Assembly (NCBI GenBank): GCA_949959185.1
Contig: CATLIX010000022.1
Coordinates: forward strand, 1 to 49,984
DNA length: 49,984 nucleotides
Direction: 5' to 3'
Source of the DNA: an uncultured Eubacterium sp.
GTDB taxonomy: Bacteria > Bacillota > Clostridia > Lachnospirales > Lachnospiraceae
Part shown: in pieces, positions 42,031 through 49,984 of the stretch
How the letters are laid out: every line of letters starts with the position of its first letter
How positions within the stretch are numbered: position 1 is the stretch's first letter
The notes under the pieces: generated by a model
Seen by the model: the letters and a program-made list of their open reading frames with translations, nothing else
What the model was told of the DNA's origin: nothing
The model's database searches: none
Program-made: the position numbers and the translations under genes

Positions 42031-42058
42031 ATTATTACACTTCTTATATTTATTACAA
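42031..42058 (-). promoter_or_regulatory. Candidate internal promoter before trpD
   Basis: TTGTAA (42053-42058, overlapping the trpA stop) and AATAAT (42031-42036) are 16 bp apart in an AT-rich stretch. It could give trpD some transcription of its own. Confidence 0.3.
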
Positions 42059-42850
42059 TGCATTTAACTGCTGCCGGAAGGTACGGCAGTACGCCCCGGC
42101 TTTTTCCGGCGAATAGCCATATTCCTCCATCAGGCTGATAAAATGCGAACCTACGATGGCACCGTCAATGATATCCTTCATGGGCGCCACGTCTTCTGCA
42201 CTGCGAATCCCGAATCCCATCATCACGGGAATTCCGGAAACTGCCTTTACTGCGGAAAGGTAACGGATGATTTCCCGGTGAAATGCTCCGCTCTGGCCTG
42301 TTACGCCCATGCCTGACACACAGTATACAAATCCCCTGGCATTCTCCAGAATATGGGGAACACGGGACGCTGACACTGGCGATACAAGCTGTATCAGTAT
42401 GGGGGCATGTTCCGGTTCCAGCGCATGTTTCAGTTCCTCCTGTTCCTCCAGGGGCAAATCCGGTACAATCACACCGTCCACACCGCACCGCACGCATTCT
42501 GACACAAAATGTTCCAGTCCGCAATGAAAAATGGTATTATAGTACAGCATGAAAATAATGGGGATTTCCACGCCCTCTGCCCGGATTTCCTGCATCATTT
42601 CAAATACTTTTTTCAGGCTGACGCCCTGCTGAATGGCTTTGCAGGAAGCGTTCTGAATCACCGGCCCGTCTGCCACCGGGTCGGAAAAGGGAATCCCCAG
42701 CTCCAGGATATCCGTGCCTGCCTTCTCCTGTGTTCTTATCAGTTCTTTGCATCCTGCAAAATCCGGAAGCCCTGCGGTCATATACGTAATAAATGCCTTT
42801 TCCTGCCGGCTTTCCAGCTGTTCCATTTTCTGTTCAATTCTGTTTTTCAT
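42053..42850 (-). CDS. trpA: Tryptophan synthase alpha subunit
   Basis: 265 residues. The alpha subunit splits indole-3-glycerol phosphate and passes indole through a tunnel to the beta subunit. Both catalytic acids lie in [43 protein letters not shown] and [10 protein letters not shown] (phosphate site) are also typical, and the closing [12 protein letters not shown] fits. Its ATG overlaps the trpB stop by 4 bp (ATGA), giving the tight coupling expected for subunits made in equal amounts. Confidence 0.97.
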   Translation of the reverse strand: MKNRIEQKMEQLESRQEKAFITYMTAGLPDFAGCKELIRTQEKAGTDILELGIPFSDPVADGPVIQNASCKAIQQGVSLKKVFEMMQEIRAEGVEIPIIFMLYYNTIFHCGLEHFVSECVRCGVDGVIVPDLPLEEQEELKHALEPEHAPILIQLVSPVSASRVPHILENARGFVYCVSGMGVTGQSGAFHREIIRYLSAVKAVSGIPVMMGFGIRSAEDVAPMKDIIDGAIVGSHFISLMEEYGYSPEKAGAYCRTFRQQLNAL

Positions 42851-44037
42851 TTTCCTGCTCCTTTCCTGTAATCTGCTACTGTCTGAACGTCCTTATCTCC
42901 CCGGCCGGAAAGACATATCAGCATAATGTCGTCTTTCTTCATATTTTCTGCCTGCTTTCTGGCATATGCCAGGGCATGGGCGCTCTCGATGGCGGGAATA
43001 ATCCCTTCCAGCCTGCAAAGCTCCTGCAGTGCGTCCATGGCTTCCGTATCCGTGACTGACACGTATTCCACCCTTCCCGTATCCCGCAGATATGCGTGTT
43101 CCGGCCCCACGCCCGGATAATCCAGTCCGGCGGAAATGGAATAGGCAAGCTGTATATTTCCGTCTTCATTCTGCAGCAGATAAGATTTCATGCCATGAAG
43201 GGTTCCCGGCTGTCCCAATGCCATGGCACTGGCGTGTCTGCCTGTTTCAATTCCAAGCCCCGCGGCTTCCACGCCAACCAGATGAACGGAAGTATCCTCC
43301 AGAAATTCTGCAAACATCCCGATAGAATTGGAGCCGCCGCCCACACATGCCAGCACCGTATCCGGCAGTCTGCCTTCCGCTTCCAGAATCTGCCTTCTGG
43401 CTTCCTGGCTGATGACCCGCTGAAATTCCTTTACCATTTTGGGATAGGGGTACGGGCCCACGGCAGAGCCTATTACATAAAAGGTGTCTTCCGCTGTTTT
43501 GGACCAGGTACGGATAGCCTCGTTGGTGGCGTCTTTGAGGGTTTTGCTTCCGGAGGTAACTTCCACCACCCTGGCGCCCAGCAGTTCCATGCGCAATACA
43601 TTTAATGCCTGTCGCCGGATATCTTCCGCCCCCATATACACGGTACATTCCATACCCACCAGTGCTGCTCCCGTGGCGGCAGCCACTCCATGCTGCCCGG
43701 CCCCGGTCTCGGCAATCACTTTCTTTTTGCCCATCCGTCTGGCCAGAAGAATCTGTCCGATTACATTATTGATTTTGTGTGCTCCCGTATGGTTCAAATC
43801 CTCCCGTTTCAGATAAATTTTTGTACCGTATTTCTCACTCAGGCGTTTTGCATAATAAAGGGGTGTTTCCCTTCCCACATACTGTTTTAAATAATACCGG
43901 TATTCTTCCAGAAATTTTTCATCCCGGATGGCTTCCTCAAAAGCTGCTTCCAGTTCTTCCAGCGTATTCATCAGTGATTCCGACACATACTGTCCGCCAT
44001 ATGCTCCGTAATATCTCTTATCTGCGTTATGTTCCAT
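42847..44037 (-). CDS. trpB: Tryptophan synthase beta subunit
   Basis: 396 residues, the TrpB1 type that pairs with TrpA. This pyridoxal-phosphate enzyme joins indole and serine to give tryptophan. The PLP lysine is in [14 protein letters not shown], the catalytic-site [15 protein letters not shown] and the phosphate loop [11 protein letters not shown] are complete, and [14 protein letters not shown] is conserved. It overlaps the trpF stop region by 11 bp at its start and trpA by 4 bp at its end. Confidence 0.98.
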   Translation of the reverse strand: MEHNADKRYYGAYGGQYVSESLMNTLEELEAAFEEAIRDEKFLEEYRYYLKQYVGRETPLYYAKRLSEKYGTKIYLKREDLNHTGAHKINNVIGQILLARRMGKKKVIAETGAGQHGVAAATGAALVGMECTVYMGAEDIRRQALNVLRMELLGARVVEVTSGSKTLKDATNEAIRTWSKTAEDTFYVIGSAVGPYPYPKMVKEFQRVISQEARRQILEAEGRLPDTVLACVGGGSNSIGMFAEFLEDTSVHLVGVEAAGLGIETGRHASAMALGQPGTLHGMKSYLLQNEDGNIQLAYSISAGLDYPGVGPEHAYLRDTGRVEYVSVTDTEAMDALQELCRLEGIIPAIESAHALAYARKQAENMKKDDIMLICLSGRGDKDVQTVADYRKGAGK

Positions 44038-44692
44038 ATTCCTGCCCTCTCACTTCTTTTATAAAATCAAAAATTAATTTTCTGTCTTTTCTTCTTATTT
44101 CCTGATTATCCGAACTTCTCCGGAAGCTGCTTTCCACACCGGAGCTCACATCCGCCACATCGGGATGAAACCGCCGGATTCCCTCTCCCACATTCCGGCA
44201 GGAAAGGCCTCCGGCCAGTACGAATGTTTTGCCGTGAAAATACCGCTCTTTCCATTCCCGCCCATTCCGGCAGTTCTGCCAGTCAAAGGGGATTCCGCCC
44301 CCTGCCTGCCCGGCGTCCGCCACATAACCGATTATGTTCTCATGATGTTCCAGACGCTCCAGTTCCCGGATATTTTTCAGGTTACAGGCGCGCCAGATGG
44401 GAATCCGGGACTGCTCCGGCAGCTCCGGATGCATCTTTCCGTGTATCTGTAAAATATCAAATCCTGCCTGTTCCAGTTCCTGGCATAAGCTCCGTTCGGG
44501 ACTGACCACCACCGCCACCTGCCGGATTTCCGGGGACAGCTCCTTCCTGATATTTTCGGCCTGAGCAATGGTTACGCTCCGTTTGCTTTTCTCATAAAAG
44601 ACGAATCCTGCGTAATCTGCCTTCGATTCATTCAAAAATCCGGCTTCCTCCGTTCTGGTAAGACCGCAGATTTTTATTTTCGGTAATTTCAT
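44027..44692 (-). CDS. trpF: Phosphoribosylanthranilate isomerase
   Basis: 221 residues, a single TIM barrel. It isomerises phosphoribosylanthranilate. The N-terminal [13 protein letters not shown] carries the catalytic Cys; [23 protein letters not shown] and the C-terminal [14 protein letters not shown] and DVSSGVE give the catalytic Asp and the phosphate site. It is not fused to trpC, unlike in enteric bacteria. It ends 11 bp inside trpB and follows trpC by 44 bp. Confidence 0.96.
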   Translation of the reverse strand: MKLPKIKICGLTRTEEAGFLNESKADYAGFVFYEKSKRSVTIAQAENIRKELSPEIRQVAVVVSPERSLCQELEQAGFDILQIHGKMHPELPEQSRIPIWRACNLKNIRELERLEHHENIIGYVADAGQAGGGIPFDWQNCRNGREWKERYFHGKTFVLAGGLSCRNVGEGIRRFHPDVADVSSGVESSFRRSSDNQEIRRKDRKLIFDFIKEVRGQEYGT

Positions 44693-44736
44693 GCTCTCAC
44701 CTGCCTCTTCATTTCACGGAATGCCTCATGTTCTCT

Positions 44737-45513
44737 TTATTCCAGAGATTTCCAGTGTAACGCCAGCTCCCTGGGATGCTCCGACTCCATAAAGGCCCGG
44801 CCAATGAGAAATGCGTCCGCCCCGCATTTTTTCAGGAATTTCACATCCTCATCCGTGACAATTCCGCTCTCTGCCACCAGAATTTTCCCTTTGGGAACCA
44901 TAGGAGCCAGCCGTTCCGTAGTATCCAGGCGAATGGTAAAATCCTGCAAATCCCGGTTGTTTACACCAACGATTTTTGCATCCAGCTTCAGGGCCCGTTC
45001 CATTTCCCGCTCATTGTGGGTTTCCACCAGAACGTCCATGCCAAGCTCCCCGGCCAGCCCGTAAAATTCCTTCAACTGAACGTCATCCAGAATGGCGGCA
45101 ATCAGCAGAACTGCGTCTGCTCCGATGGCTCTGGCTTCATAAAACTGGTATGAATCAATCATAAAGTCTTTGCGCAGAATGGGCAGAGGCGTTATACTTC
45201 GGATTTCCTCCAGATACTGTGCATTTCCCAGAAAGTAATTTTCCTCTGTGAGACAGGAAACAGCGTCCGCCGATTCGTTATATGCTCCGATTCGCTCCGT
45301 CAGAGTTCCTTTGCTGTCTATGACGCCCAGGCTGGGGGACGCCTTCTTAAATTCTCCGATGATGGATATTCCCGGCCGGGCCAGCGCGTCCCGGAAGCTG
45401 ATGCACGCCCTGGAACAGGTTTCTGCCCGCCTGCGCATTTCCGTCTCGCTGATGCGGGATTTCTGCTCCAAAAGCCGCTGTTTTTTATCTGCCACTATTT
45501 TGTCTAAAATCAT
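44737..45513 (-). CDS. trpC: Indole-3-glycerol-phosphate synthase
   Basis: 258 residues, a single TIM barrel. It closes the indole ring to give indole-3-glycerol phosphate. Conserved segments: IIGEFKKASPSLGVI, LRKDFMIDSYQFYEARAIGA, LVETHNEREMERAL, VGVNNRDLQDF and VAESGIVTDEDV, with the catalytic Lys and Glu residues in these strands. The ATG is one base after the trpG stop codon, so trpG and trpC are translationally coupled even though trpD, which normally lies between them, is missing here. Confidence 0.97.
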   Translation of the reverse strand: MILDKIVADKKQRLLEQKSRISETEMRRRAETCSRACISFRDALARPGISIIGEFKKASPSLGVIDSKGTLTERIGAYNESADAVSCLTEENYFLGNAQYLEEIRSITPLPILRKDFMIDSYQFYEARAIGADAVLLIAAILDDVQLKEFYGLAGELGMDVLVETHNEREMERALKLDAKIVGVNNRDLQDFTIRLDTTERLAPMVPKGKILVAESGIVTDEDVKFLKKCGADAFLIGRAFMESEHPRELALHWKSLE

Positions 45514-45514
45514 T

Positions 45515-46084
45515 TCAAATCACTCCATTCACAAAATTATCAATCATCCGCTTTCCATGTTCCGTATAAACAGACTCCGGATGGAACTGCAATCCCACCA
45601 CCGGATATTCCCGGTGGGCCATGGCCATCAGTTCTCCGTCTGCCGTTCTGGCCAGCACTTTAAGGCATTCCGGCAAGGTTGCTTCCTGCACAGCCAGAGA
45701 ATGATATCTGGCCGCCCGGACAGGAGAATCAATGCCTGTAAATATTCCTGTTTTACTGTGATAAATCAGAGACTGTTTTCCATGAAACAACTCCTTTGCA
45801 TAAGTGACGGTCCCTCCCAGTGCCTCTCCGATACACTGGTGCCCCAGGCATATGCCCAGAATGGGAAGTTCCGTCAGAAATTCTTTTACCACATCCATAC
45901 AGATTCCGGCGTCTCCGGGACTTTTGGGACCAGGAGACAGTACGATTTTTTCCGGTCTTAATTCCCGGATATCTTTTATCGTAATTTTATCATTGCGCAC
46001 AACCTTAACATCCTGTGTAAAAGTCCCCATATACTGATACAGGTTGTAAGTAAAGGAATCATAATTGTCAATCAGCAGTATCAT
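45515..46084 (-). CDS. trpG: Anthranilate synthase glutamine amidotransferase component
   Basis: 189 residues, a class I glutamine amidotransferase that supplies ammonia to TrpE. The nucleophile lies in PILGICLGHQCIGEALGG, the oxyanion-region SPGPKSPGDAG is present, and the His-Glu pair is in VVGLQFHPESVYTEHG. In some Firmicutes the subunit also serves folate synthesis (PabA); no pab gene is near, so tryptophan is its main role here. Its ATG overlaps the trpE stop by 4 bp. Confidence 0.96.
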   Translation of the reverse strand: MILLIDNYDSFTYNLYQYMGTFTQDVKVVRNDKITIKDIRELRPEKIVLSPGPKSPGDAGICMDVVKEFLTELPILGICLGHQCIGEALGGTVTYAKELFHGKQSLIYHSKTGIFTGIDSPVRAARYHSLAVQEATLPECLKVLARTADGELMAMAHREYPVVGLQFHPESVYTEHGKRMIDNFVNGVI

Positions 46085-47493
46085 AAATTTTCCTCCTCCA
46101 CTAATGTCCGGGCCAGCGCCATCACCTTATTGCAGCATTCCCGGTATTCCAGTTCCGGCCGGGAATCGGCCACAATTCCGGCTCCCGCCTGCAGGTATAC
46201 TTTATTCCCCTTTTTTATCATGGTTCTTATGGTAATACAGAAGTCCATATCTCCGCTGAAATCCAGATAGCCTGTGGCCCCTCCATACAGGCCTCTGCGG
46301 TTCTCTTCCAGTTCCTCAATAATTTCCATGGCCCGAATCTTCGGTGCGCCGCTTAACGTACCTGCCGGAAGGAAGGAGGCTGCCAAATCCACAGGATGAA
46401 ATCTGCCTTTCTTCCGGCCTTCCACCATGGATACCAGGTGCATGACATGGGAATAATTCCGCACCTCCATAAACTGTGTCACCTTCACCGTGCCGAACTG
46501 AGCTATTTTTCCCATATCGTTTCTGGCCAGATCCACCAGCATCACATGTTCGGCGCGCTCTTTTTCATCATTTAGCAGTTCCTGTTTTAAGAACTCATCT
46601 TCTTCCCGGTCTTTCCCGCGTTTTCTGGTTCCTGCTATGGGACAGGTAAATACTTTTCCGCCCTGCTGTTTTACAATCATTTCCGGGGAACTTCCGATTA
46701 CTTCAAACGCCCCGAAATTAAAATAATAAAGATAAGGCGACGGATTCAGTTCCCGCAGTTCTTTGTACAAATCAAAACCTTCCCGGCCCGTCTCCAGAGT
46801 CCACCTCTGAGACAGCACGGTCTGAAAAATATGGCCTTCCCGGATGTAGTTTTTTATCTTTTCCACTTTTTTGCAGTATTCTTCCAGCGTATCGGATTTC
46901 CCAATGATTTTTCCGTCATGGACAACGGAAACCGCTTCCTGCTCCTGTTTGCCGGAATCCCGCGCCCGTGCAATCAATGCGTCTGCTTCCTGCAGGGACT
47001 GCCGCTTTCCATCCTCGCTGTCCTCTCCCAGCACAATGGCTGTCAGAGTTTCCGCCTCATGGTCCATCAGTATAAATTTTGTCATCAGCATCATCTGTAT
47101 CGTCTCTATCCCGATTTCGTCCGGATTTTCGTCCGGCAGTTTCTCGGTGTATTTCACAAAGTCATACCCCAGGTTTCCTACCAGGCCGCCGCTGAATTTC
47201 AGCCCATCCTCATCTTTTCTGATTTCAAACTGACTGTAATATTCTTTCAGCAGCTCCAGCGGATTGCCTTCCCTCACTTCTTCCCCCTGACCGGTGCGGA
47301 TAACCAGCGCCTCTCCCCTGGAGGTAATGATTTCTTCCGGCTCCACGCCAAACAATGTATATCTGTCATAATTTTTGTCATAACTCTCCAGTAAAAATCC
47401 TCTGCGCTTTCCTGCCAGATTTTCATACATGGCAATGGCCGTTTCACTGACTATACTGACGGTACGCTGATATACTCTTAAAATACGTTTCAT
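46081..47493 (-). CDS. trpE: Anthranilate synthase component I
   Basis: 470 residues. It converts chorismate plus ammonia to anthranilate, the first committed step. The allosteric tryptophan site FLLESYD is near the N-terminus, so feedback inhibition by tryptophan is expected. The chorismate-binding domain shows TVLSQRWTLE, SSPEMIVKQQGGKVFTCPIAG, ELLNDEKERAEHVMLVDLAR and FLPAGTLSGAPKIRAMEIIE. An AAGGAG site precedes the ATG at 47493. It is the first gene of the operon and is controlled by the T-box leader upstream. Confidence 0.98.
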   Translation of the reverse strand: MKRILRVYQRTVSIVSETAIAMYENLAGKRRGFLLESYDKNYDRYTLFGVEPEEIITSRGEALVIRTGQGEEVREGNPLELLKEYYSQFEIRKDEDGLKFSGGLVGNLGYDFVKYTEKLPDENPDEIGIETIQMMLMTKFILMDHEAETLTAIVLGEDSEDGKRQSLQEADALIARARDSGKQEQEAVSVVHDGKIIGKSDTLEEYCKKVEKIKNYIREGHIFQTVLSQRWTLETGREGFDLYKELRELNPSPYLYYFNFGAFEVIGSSPEMIVKQQGGKVFTCPIAGTRKRGKDREEDEFLKQELLNDEKERAEHVMLVDLARNDMGKIAQFGTVKVTQFMEVRNYSHVMHLVSMVEGRKKGRFHPVDLAASFLPAGTLSGAPKIRAMEIIEELEENRRGLYGGATGYLDFSGDMDFCITIRTMIKKGNKVYLQAGAGIVADSRPELEYRECCNKVMALARTLVEEENL

Positions 47494-47539
47494 ATCTTCT
47501 CTCCTTTTTATTGAAAAAGAATGCGCTGTGCAATTCTCC

Positions 47540-47660
47540 GCGCACGAGCGGATTGCGCAGCAATAAACTTCTTCTCCGCGAGCTGCGCATAATTGTTGTT
47601 CTCTTATAGGAAATTCATATACTTTAACACTTCACAGTAACACGTCATTTCCTGTAAGGT
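47540..47660. repeat. Intergenic repeat, copy B (both modules), inside the trp leader
   Basis: Module 1 (47540-47600) runs from GCGCACGAGCGGATTGC to GAGCTGCGCATAATTG. Module 2 (47601-47660) runs from CTCTTATAGGAAAT to ATTTCCTGTAAGG with the ends able to pair. It is a close copy of 26936-27063. It lies between the T-box terminator and trpE, so it is part of the operon mRNA whenever the terminator is read through. Confidence 0.7.
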
Positions 47661-47701
47661 AAAAAAAGTCCCTGGTAAAAGTTTTCACTTTTACCAGGGA
47701 C
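47661..47701 (-). terminator. T-box-controlled terminator
   Basis: A perfect 14-bp stem (GTCCCTGGTAAAAG at 47688-47701 with its partner 47668-47681) is followed by seven T on the minus strand. It is the terminator that the T-box antiterminator competes with. Confidence 0.92.
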
Positions 47702-48013
47702 GATAACAACCGCGGTGCCACCCTGCTTCATCATAGAATAAAAAAACAGATACTTCCAATCAGAAATATCCGCCACTAATTCTATAATCTCAATCCGATA
47801 CACATGATATCTTACCTCTGTAACGTGAGGACACGGCTTCCGCTACTCTGCCTGTTTCCATGCTGTCACAGAACTGGCATTTCGCTTTGCATCTTACAAA
47901 TCCATTCCCATAAAAATTTCCTGTTATCTTCCACCAGCCGATAACTCTCTGTGAGGACGATTTCAATGGTACTACTTTTGCTCATTGATTTTATGTCTGA
48001 TTCAATTTTGATT
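47661..48013 (-). promoter_or_regulatory. Tryptophan T-box riboswitch leader of the trp operon
   Basis: The T-box core AGGGTGGCACCGCGGTTG lies at 47709-47726 on the minus strand, directly before the terminator. Upstream are the stem I landmarks: the AGAGAG motif (about 47945) and the distal-loop GGTGGAAGA. The specifier position fits a UGG codon at 47902-47904, in GAAUGGAUUU, so uncharged tRNA-Trp would bind, pair its free CCA end to the T-box bulge, and let transcription continue into trpE. Known T-boxes with UGG control trp operons in many Firmicutes, which agrees with the genes downstream. A 60-residue frame inside the leader (47866-48048) is not a gene. Confidence 0.93.
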
Positions 48014-48019
48014 GTAGAT

Positions 48020-48048
48020 AGTTTAGCACACTGACGTATTGCTGTCAA
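48020..48048 (-). promoter_or_regulatory. trp operon promoter
   Basis: A consensus TTGACA (48043-48048), a 17-bp spacer and TAAACT (48020-48025) place the transcript start near 48013, just before the T-box stem I. Confidence 0.8.
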
Positions 48049-48067
48049 CTGTTTTTTTCATTTATGC

Positions 48068-48095
48068 TTGTTCATTTTCTTTTTCATGATATAAT
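48068..48095 (+). promoter_or_regulatory. Promoter of the TauE/SafE-type transporter gene
   Basis: TTGTTC (48068-48073) and TATAAT (48090-48095) are 16 bp apart, divergent from and close to the trp promoter. Only about 25 nt separate the -10 from the start codon, so the leader is very short. Confidence 0.55.
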
Positions 48096-48119
48096 TATAT
48101 CAGTCAAAGGAGGAAACAC

Positions 48120-48890
48120 ATGTTTAAATTTCTGATTTGTTTTGCCGCAGGTATCGGTGCAGGCCTTGGCACCGGATTCGCAGGTATGAGCGCCGCGGCG
48201 GTCATCAGCCCCATGCTTATCACTTTTCTGGGAATGCCTGCCTATGAAGCAGTGGGTATCGCACTGGCAAGTGATGTGCTGGCCAGTGCTGTCAGCGCTT
48301 ATACGTATGGAAAAAACAAAAATCTGGATATCCGAAACGGGCTGGTTATGATGGTTACTGTTCTGCTTTGCACCCTTTTGGGAAGCTGGGCTGCAAGTCT
48401 TGTTCCCAATACCACAATGGGCGGTTTTTCCGTATTCATGACATTGCTTTTGGGAATCAGATTCATTGTAAAACCTGTGATGACAACAAAAGAAGCCATG
48501 GAATCTGTGGACAGCCGGACGCGTACTTTCCAGTCCATTGCCGGCGGAATCACCGTTGGATTTATCTGCGGTTTTATCGGGGCCGGCGGCGGCATGATGA
48601 TGCTTCTGCTTCTCACCGGTATTCTGGGATATGAACTGAAAACCGCAGTAGGCACCAGTGTGTTTATCATGACTTTTACTGCCCTGACCGGAGCAGCCAG
48701 TCATTTTGTCATTGGAGGAATGCCTGACCTGAAGTGTCTGTTGTTCTGTGTGGCTTCCACCCTGCTGTGGGCAAGAGTCGCGGCAAAATTCGCAAATAAA
48801 GCCAGTGCGGCTACTCTGAACCGGGTAACCGGTATTGTCCTTGCTGTTCTGGGAGCGGCAATTCTGGCTGTCAATATTCTGACTCATTAA
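48120..48890 (+). CDS. TauE/SafE-family membrane transporter (sulfite/sulfonate-type exporter)
   Basis: 256 residues with about seven or eight membrane segments in two homologous halves, each marked by a Gly/Ala-rich opening (FAAGIGAGLGTGFAGMSAAA near residue 9 and ITVGFICGFIGAGGGMMMLL near 144). TauE/SafE proteins export small anions such as sulfite, sulfoacetate or thiosulfate-type compounds. No substrate is fixed by the sequence. The alkylsulfatase in the same window also releases a sulfur anion, but the genes are 24 kb apart, so a link is speculative. An AAAGGAGG site precedes the ATG. The gene converges on an AraC regulator with a 5-bp gap. Confidence 0.88.
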   Translation: MFKFLICFAAGIGAGLGTGFAGMSAAAVISPMLITFLGMPAYEAVGIALASDVLASAVSAYTYGKNKNLDIRNGLVMMVTVLLCTLLGSWAASLVPNTTMGGFSVFMTLLLGIRFIVKPVMTTKEAMESVDSRTRTFQSIAGGITVGFICGFIGAGGGMMMLLLLTGILGYELKTAVGTSVFIMTFTALTGAASHFVIGGMPDLKCLLFCVASTLLWARVAAKFANKASAATLNRVTGIVLAVLGAAILAVNILTH

Positions 48891-48895
48891 CAGCC

Positions 48896-49807
48896 TCACA
48901 TACCTGCTGTTCTCTCCCCTGCTCCTTCAGGGTCCGTCCTGCTTTTTCGGTAGGATGAAGGAGACATTCCCATATGCCTGTGAAAAAGTTCCGCATAGTA
49001 ACTGGCTCCGTTAAATCCGACTTCATATGCAATTTCCGTAACATTCAAATCTGTCTTCACCAGAAGTTCCGCACTTCGGTTCAGTCTGTACCTGGTAAGA
49101 TATACATTGGGTGTCTGGTGCAGGCAGGTACGGAATAATTTACAGCATTTGCTCTGTCCAACGCCTCCGGCGGCGGCAATCTGTTCCAGAGTTATCTGTT
49201 CTCTGAAATGCTGCTGCATAAAGCCAATCATATTTTTAAGAACGAAAAGGTCATGATGATGTTTTTGTTCCAATCCGTAAGTTTTTGGCATATGTTCAAA
49301 AATTACTGCCCATATCCATGAAAAAATGCTCTGTATTTTCAACGCCGCGCCAGAAGCCCCTTTAAGGGAATGGATTTTTCTGACCCCTTCCATGATTTCC
49401 TGGTGCCAGGTTGCATTTTGCAGATGCAGAAAGGGAATATCCTCATTTTGCAGAAGGGGCATTACATAATTACGCTCCATATCAGGCGTCAGACATAACG
49501 ACAACGGATGGAAAAGCACACAGATAAATTCACATTCTTTATTTGTTCCGGAATAGCCAAAATGCAGTTGCCGGGAATTTACAAATATCCCTTCCTGCGG
49601 GTTCAGTTCTGTCAGTTCCCCGTTTACATTGTATGTCATGGCGCCTTTTAAGATCACGATAAATTCAATGTCATCATGCCAGTGAGGCGGCGCCGCATAT
49701 CCCGGATAACAGCTCAGACAGAAACATCCTGAATAAACCGGATATTCCGCACTATCATAATCCACTCTTTCGGAACGGTCCTCATTTACATCAATATATA
49801 TATTCAT
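48896..49807 (-). CDS. AraC-family transcriptional regulator with N-terminal cupin
   Basis: 303 residues. The N-terminal cupin (about 30-110, with PPHWHDDIEFIVILKGAM) holds the small-molecule ligand site common to sugar-responsive AraC proteins. The C-terminal double helix-turn-helix (about 200-295) shows ITLEQIAAAGGVGQSKCCKL and VTEIAYEVGFNGASYYAELF with the closing GMSPSSYRKS. A GGAG site lies 5 nt before the ATG. Neighbouring genes to the right are outside the window, so its target could lie there; the convergent transporter gene is the only visible neighbour. Confidence 0.93.
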   Translation of the reverse strand: MNIYIDVNEDRSERVDYDSAEYPVYSGCFCLSCYPGYAAPPHWHDDIEFIVILKGAMTYNVNGELTELNPQEGIFVNSRQLHFGYSGTNKECEFICVLFHPLSLCLTPDMERNYVMPLLQNEDIPFLHLQNATWHQEIMEGVRKIHSLKGASGAALKIQSIFSWIWAVIFEHMPKTYGLEQKHHHDLFVLKNMIGFMQQHFREQITLEQIAAAGGVGQSKCCKLFRTCLHQTPNVYLTRYRLNRSAELLVKTDLNVTEIAYEVGFNGASYYAELFHRHMGMSPSSYRKSRTDPEGAGERTAGM

Positions 49808-49869
49808 ATGTACTCCATTTTGCAGGATTGTTATATTATTTAACAGAATAATGATATATTTTCCGGAAA

Positions 49870-49984
49870 CAGCACAGTATCATTATAGTCAGTCACAAAC
49901 ACGTTGTTAGGTAATTGCGAAACAAGTTCAAAATCTTGATTCCAATAGGGCAAAAGCCCGGTTGAGCCGGACTTACAGGAGGTG
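49870..49984 (+). other. Right-edge intergenic sequence with repeat word, hairpin and ribosome site
   Basis: CACAGTATCATT (49873-49884) is identical to a word of repeat copy A. Further on are a GGGCAAAAGCCC hairpin and CCGGTTGAGCCGG (about 49948-49971), then CTTACAGGAGGTG at the very end, which could be a ribosome site for a gene starting just beyond the window. Confidence 0.3.

Noticed and set aside
47866-48048. 60-residue frame containing two Trp codons upstream of trpE, possibly a leader peptide as in enteric trp attenuation
   Set aside because: It coincides with stem I of the T-box; its Trp codons include the UGG specifier. No ribosome site precedes it, and the T-box explains the control.

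Overview
The window reads as chromosomal DNA of a gut-type Lachnospiraceae (Clostridia, Bacillota). This rests on gene content and order: a GSIII-type glutamine synthetase, an Amt-PII fusion, the hprK/murB/rapZ/whiA/crh cluster, HydF with a TM1266-type protein, VanSR-like sensors, a tryptophan T-box, and strong AAGGAGG ribosome sites. I cannot name a genus. Nearly all genes lie on the minus strand; the exceptions are the left-edge genes, pyrG and a TauE/SafE-type transporter. No rRNA, tRNA, CRISPR array or intact mobile element was found.

Layout. 1-1.3 kb: the tail of an acidic Pro/Glu-rich protein and a DHH phosphoesterase (+). 1.4-7 kb (-): a nitrogen block of glnN, an Amt transporter fused to a PII domain, and a receiver-like protein lacking its phosphorylation residues. 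glnN and amt each carry an intrinsic terminator just in front of their start codon, which suggests attenuation control. 7-14.5 kb (-): fba, then hprK, an M18 aminopeptidase, murB, rapZ, whiA, a Crh-like HPr without the catalytic His, and a lipid kinase. 14.6-19.5 kb (-): uvrC and an ftsH with a ~390-residue acidic tail. 19.7-20.3 kb: an AT-rich scar with remnants of an integrase and a AAA_4-type protein. 20.5-22.1 kb (+): pyrG. 22.3-26.8 kb (-): an alkylsulfatase lipoprotein with a MalT/LAL-type regulator. 27.1-29.2 kb (-): a decayed PIN-like gene, a HAD phosphatase and a secreted C39-like peptidase. 29.3-31.1 kb (-): a two-component system. 31.2-36.8 kb (-): hydF, a TM1266-type regulator, a small unknown protein, trkH, trkA and degV. 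37-40.8 kb (-): a membrane-anchored unknown, an ABC-F ATPase and an rRNA methyltransferase. 41-48 kb (-): a complete trp operon in the order E-G-C-F-B-A-D behind a tryptophan T-box. 48.1-49.8 kb: a TauE/SafE transporter and a convergent AraC regulator.

Three themes link the genes. First, nitrogen: ammonium entry (Amt), its PII sensor and glutamine synthesis sit together and share a leader-terminator design. Second, carbon and envelope control: HprK lies in one cluster with a protein that keeps Ser46 of HPr but not His15, next to the RapZ and WhiA regulators. Third, a family of short GC-rich palindromic repeats is scattered through the intergenic spaces, with one copy inside the trp leader. 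No wholly new defence or mobile system is evident. The best candidates for new biology are the paired leader terminators of glnN/amt, the FtsH tail, the degenerate receiver protein, the alkylsulfatase/LAL pair and the intergenic repeat family.
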